Source of the DNA: Bacillota bacterium
GTDB taxonomy: Bacteria; Bacillota; Clostridia; Peptostreptococcales; Anaerovoracaceae
Length of the DNA: 7,980 nt
Reading direction: 5' to 3'
Assembly: GCA_017549385.1 (NCBI GenBank)
Contig: JAFYUX010000004.1
Coordinates: 1-7,980, forward strand
Shown here piece after piece: positions 5,295 through 7,980 of this stretch. A program made the translations under genes and the position numbers. Positions within the stretch are counted from its first letter, which is position 1; each line of letters opens with the position of its first letter. Under the pieces are notes generated by a model. The model saw only the letters and a list, made by a program, of their open reading frames with translations. It did not search any database and was not told the origin of the DNA.

Positions 5295-7466
5295 ATGAAC
5301 GAATTTTTAGATTATCTGGAATCACAAAATCAGAATTACGACATTTTAAATATTGAAAGAGCTCTTGAGCTGGCTCATAAAAAGCACGAAGGTCAGCTTA
5401 GAAAATCAGGAGAACCTTACATCATCCATCCGATGGAAACTGCAAAGATTCTTGCTGAGCTGGGTATGGACGACCAGACTATTATTGCTGGTCTGCTTCA
5501 TGATGTAGTAGAAGATACCGACTACACAGCAGAACAGCTGGCAGAAGATTTCGGCAGCGATGTTCTTCTTCTGGTAGATGGCGTAACAAAGCTGGGTAAT
5601 CTCAAGTTCGAGAGCAAAGAAGAAGCTCAGGCTGAAAGTCTCAGAAAGATGTTCCTTGCCATGTCAAAGGACATAAGAGTACTGATCATCAAACTTGCTG
5701 ACAGACTCCACAACATGAGAACTATCAACTACATGACTCCTGCCAAGATTAGAGAAAAGTCAAAAGAAACTCTTGAGATTTATGCCCCTCTCGCAAACCG
5801 TCTCGGTATGTTCAACATGAAGTTCGAACTTGAGGATATAGCACTTAAAAATCTCGAACCAGAGTTTTACAAGGATCTCTCTATTCAGATCAATCAGCGT
5901 AAAGAACAGCGCGAAGAAAACATCAGACAGATTATCGAAGAACTTGACGAACAGCTCAAGGAACTCAATATTTTTTACGAAGTAAAGGGTAGATCAAAGC
6001 ACTTCTACAGCATCTACCGCAAGATGCGCGACAAAAACAAGCAGCTGGACGAAATCTTCGACCTCACTGCTATCCGTGTACTGGTTGGCACAGTAAAAGA
6101 CTGTTATGCGGTTCTCGGTGTTGTTCATTCCATGTGGCGTCCTATTCCAGGTCGTTTCAAGGACTACATCGCAATGCCAAAATCAAACATGTACCAGTCA
6201 CTCCACACTACAGTATTCGGTAGTGATGGACTTCCACTGGAAATTCAGATCAGAACATACGAAATGCACCAGATTGCAGAGTATGGTATCGCTGCGCACT
6301 GGAAGTACAAAGAAGGTGTTCAGGCTGATCAGGAAGAGATGAAGCTTGCGTGGCTCAGACAGACTTTAGAATGGAACCAGGATATGGACGATTCGAAACA
6401 GTTTGTGGAAACCCTCAAGATGGACCTCTTCTCAAACCAGGTATTTGTATTTACTCCTGCAGGTAAGGTTATCGAACTTCCGGCAGGTTCTACACCGATC
6501 GACTTTGCCTACAAGATTCACTCTGCAGTAGGTAACAAGTGTATCGGCGCAAAGATAAACGGCAAGATGGTTCCTATTGATCACATCCTCCAAAACGGTA
6601 ACATCGTAGAAATCATCACATCAGCCAATTCAAAGGGCCCAAGCATCGACTGGCTCAAGATTGCTAAGAGCAGTCACGCCAGAAACAAGATTAGACAGTG
6701 GCTCAAAAAAGAAAATAAGAGTGAAAACGTTGAAAAGGGCAAAGCAATGCTGGATAGATACATCCGAAAAAAGGGTTATGATCCAATGCAGCTTCTCAAG
6801 ATTCAGCGTGTAAACAGAGTTGCAAAAGAACTCAACTGTTCAGGCTTAGAAGACTTATATTCTTCAGTAGGTTATGGCGGTACTGTCCTTTCAAAGGTGC
6901 TGGATCTTCTTCTCAAGTTCTATGAAGAAGAAAAGGCTCTCGAAATTAAAAAAGCAAAAGAAATCAAAAACTACGAAGCAAAACCTGCAAAGAAAAAGAG
7001 CGAAGCTACAGGTGGTATCCGCATCAGCGGTATAGACAATCCGCTCATCAGACTTGCAAAGTGCTGCAACCCTGTACCTGGGGACGAAATCGTAGGCTTT
7101 ATCACAAAGGGCAGAGGCGTTTCTGTACATAGAGCAGACTGCTCAAACATCGTTTCACTTCCACCAGAAGAAAGAGCAAGATTCCTTCCGGTAGAATGGG
7201 ATGTTGAAAAGCAGAACCGTTCATTTGATACAGATGTTTCTGTACTTGCCGAAGACCGTAAGGGCCTCTTCTCAGACATCTCAAAGGTTTGTGACGATAT
7301 GGACGTAAGCATTGTAGCTGTTATGGCAAAGAGCAACAGTGACAACACAGCAAACATCTCGCTTACAGTTCAGATTTCAAACGTAAACCAGATTGCTCAC
7401 CTCATCAAGCGTTTCAAAGGCATCAGAGGCGTAATCGACGTTCACAGAGGCACAGGCTCAAAATAA
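5295..7466 (+). CDS. rsh: bifunctional (p)ppGpp synthetase/hydrolase, RelA/SpoT homologue
   Basis: This long RSH enzyme (723 residues, usual size) makes and degrades the stringent-response alarmone (p)ppGpp. The N-terminal HD hydrolase is intact: His45-Pro46, His69-Asp70, Glu73-Asp74 and ADRLHNMRT at 135-143. The synthetase follows, with KGRSKHFYSIYRKM at 231-244, FDLTAIRVL near 255-263 and GRFKDYIAMPKSNMYQSLHT at 286-305. The RFKD sequence (287-290) is the RXKD form associated with bifunctional enzymes rather than the EXDD form of RelA-only synthetases. A TGS domain occupies about 383-445. A zinc-finger-like region carries Cys590, Cys591, His612 and Cys616, and an ACT domain ends the protein (about 645-720). 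The ATG at 5295 agrees with the family N-terminus, but its ribosome binding site is weak (AGG at 5284-5286). The gene follows secF by 119 bases, with no clear promoter or following terminator. Often called relA in Clostridia. Confidence 0.96.
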   Translation: MNEFLDYLESQNQNYDILNIERALELAHKKHEGQLRKSGEPYIIHPMETAKILAELGMDDQTIIAGLLHDVVEDTDYTAEQLAEDFGSDVLLLVDGVTKLGNLKFESKEEAQAESLRKMFLAMSKDIRVLIIKLADRLHNMRTINYMTPAKIREKSKETLEIYAPLANRLGMFNMKFELEDIALKNLEPEFYKDLSIQINQRKEQREENIRQIIEELDEQLKELNIFYEVKGRSKHFYSIYRKMRDKNKQLDEIFDLTAIRVLVGTVKDCYAVLGVVHSMWRPIPGRFKDYIAMPKSNMYQSLHTTVFGSDGLPLEIQIRTYEMHQIAEYGIAAHWKYKEGVQADQEEMKLAWLRQTLEWNQDMDDSKQFVETLKMDLFSNQVFVFTPAGKVIELPAGSTPIDFAYKIHSAVGNKCIGAKINGKMVPIDHILQNGNIVEIITSANSKGPSIDWLKIAKSSHARNKIRQWLKKENKSENVEKGKAMLDRYIRKKGYDPMQLLKIQRVNRVAKELNCSGLEDLYSSVGYGGTVLSKVLDLLLKFYEEEKALEIKKAKEIKNYEAKPAKKKSEATGGIRISGIDNPLIRLAKCCNPVPGDEIVGFITKGRGVSVHRADCSNIVSLPPEERARFLPVEWDVEKQNRSFDTDVSVLAEDRKGLFSDISKVCDDMDVSIVAVMAKSNSDNTANISLTVQISNVNQIAHLIKRFKGIRGVIDVHRGTGSK

Positions 7467-7980
7467 CCATCAGGTTTGCATAAGGCACTCGAAGATACCT
7501 GTCCTCAACTGTATGTGTTAAGTCAGCCAGTGTAACGGGCAGGACAAGCGCAAAGGGACTGCCATCAAGAAAGACCGTCAGTTTGCCATCTGCAAGAGCA
7601 GTTGCCGCCATATCAGGCCGCTCCGTGGACATCATCTGCGGGAAAACCGAAAAAGTATTACCTTCGATATACTGTTCAAGCTCGCCCGAATCAAAGATAT
7701 AGTCAAAGTCAATCTCATTAAGTCGGTTGCGAAGTCTTTTAATAAGCCTTTCGTCAGCAATGTTACGCACATAGCACAGGGCAGCATTCCCCTTGCCACG
7801 CTTTCCGAGATTGATATTTTCTATCATAAGGTTCTCGTCACGAAGGACCTTACGGAGTATGGCTGTGTTCATCCTGATTGATTCGGTAAAACCTTGTTGA
7901 GGTCCGCGGATGATGTTTTCCGTGATTGGATTTTGCAGACTTCGGTTAGGGAAAGCCTTTACATCAGCAACAAAAATAAA
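7423..7980 (-). pseudogene. truncated GerA-family spore germinant receptor A subunit (5' end beyond window)
   Basis: The reverse strand is open from the right edge for 36 codons before the first internal Met (7872) and on to a stop at 7423. The translation begins FIFVADVKAFPNRS and contains RGPQQGFTESIRMNTA, a hallmark of GerA-family A subunits, followed by LDSGELEQYIE, FPQMMSTERPD and LDGSPFALVLPV. This is the soluble cytoplasmic domain preceding the membrane helices. Similarity stops around DRYLRVPYANLM, near 7468; the last 15 or so codons are antisense to the end of rsh and are not GerA-like. The whole membrane-spanning half, expected in a protein of roughly 480-540 residues, is missing, so no functional receptor can be made. 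About 185 codons in the window carry no frameshift, suggesting recent decay or an assembly join. GerA receptors recognise germinants in spore inner membranes, implying a spore-forming ancestry. Confidence 0.85.

Noticed and set aside
1..7980. CRISPR arrays, complete insertion sequences, phage genes
   Set aside because: No regularly spaced repeats, transposase or integrase motifs, or phage structural proteins were found on either strand.

Overview
The window looks like chromosomal DNA from an anaerobic, endospore-forming member of the class Clostridia (Bacillota). The basis is the SCIFF ranthipeptide precursor with its radical SAM maturase, which is nearly universal in and characteristic of Clostridia; separate secD and secF genes downstream of yajC; strong AAGGAGG-type ribosome binding sites; and a spore germination (GerA family) remnant. 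Family or genus cannot be fixed from the sequence alone.

Layout. (1) At 1-451 is a YbaK-type Cys-tRNA(Pro) deacylase that has lost only its first few codons to the window edge; it ends in an intrinsic terminator (491-527). (2) An extended -10 promoter (529-557) drives tRNA-Leu(CAA) at 571-657 and, with no terminator between, very probably yajC (692-1072), which closes with a GC-rich hairpin. (3) A near-consensus promoter (1154-1182) starts a second unit: scfA (1255-1404, a cysteine-rich peptide precursor too short for routine ORF calling), a large compound hairpin ending in a T run (1424-1528), scfB (1546-2895, UUG start), secD (2921-4225) and secF (4225-5175, 1-base overlap with secD). (4) After a 119-bp spacer with a long wobble-rich hairpin comes a bifunctional RelA/SpoT homologue, rsh (5295-7466). 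(5) Immediately after the rsh stop, on the opposite strand, lies a truncated gerA-family germinant receptor A-subunit gene that runs off the right edge.

How the genes fit together. YajC, SecD and SecF are accessory subunits of the Sec translocon, and the ranthipeptide precursor and maturase are inserted between yajC and secDF. ScfB should use SAM and its iron-sulfur clusters to install thioether cross-links in ScfA. Placement beside Sec genes is a known tendency of this family, but ScfA has no recognisable signal peptide, so Sec export of the peptide remains inference.

The most interesting points are the compound hairpin between the precursor and maturase genes, which would let the precursor be made in excess over the enzyme; a seventh cysteine in ScfA; a tRNA gene acting as the 5' leader of yajC; and the clean breakpoint joining a decapitated gerA gene to the rsh stop codon. 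No CRISPR array, complete insertion sequence or phage gene was seen, and I do not see a wholly undescribed system here.
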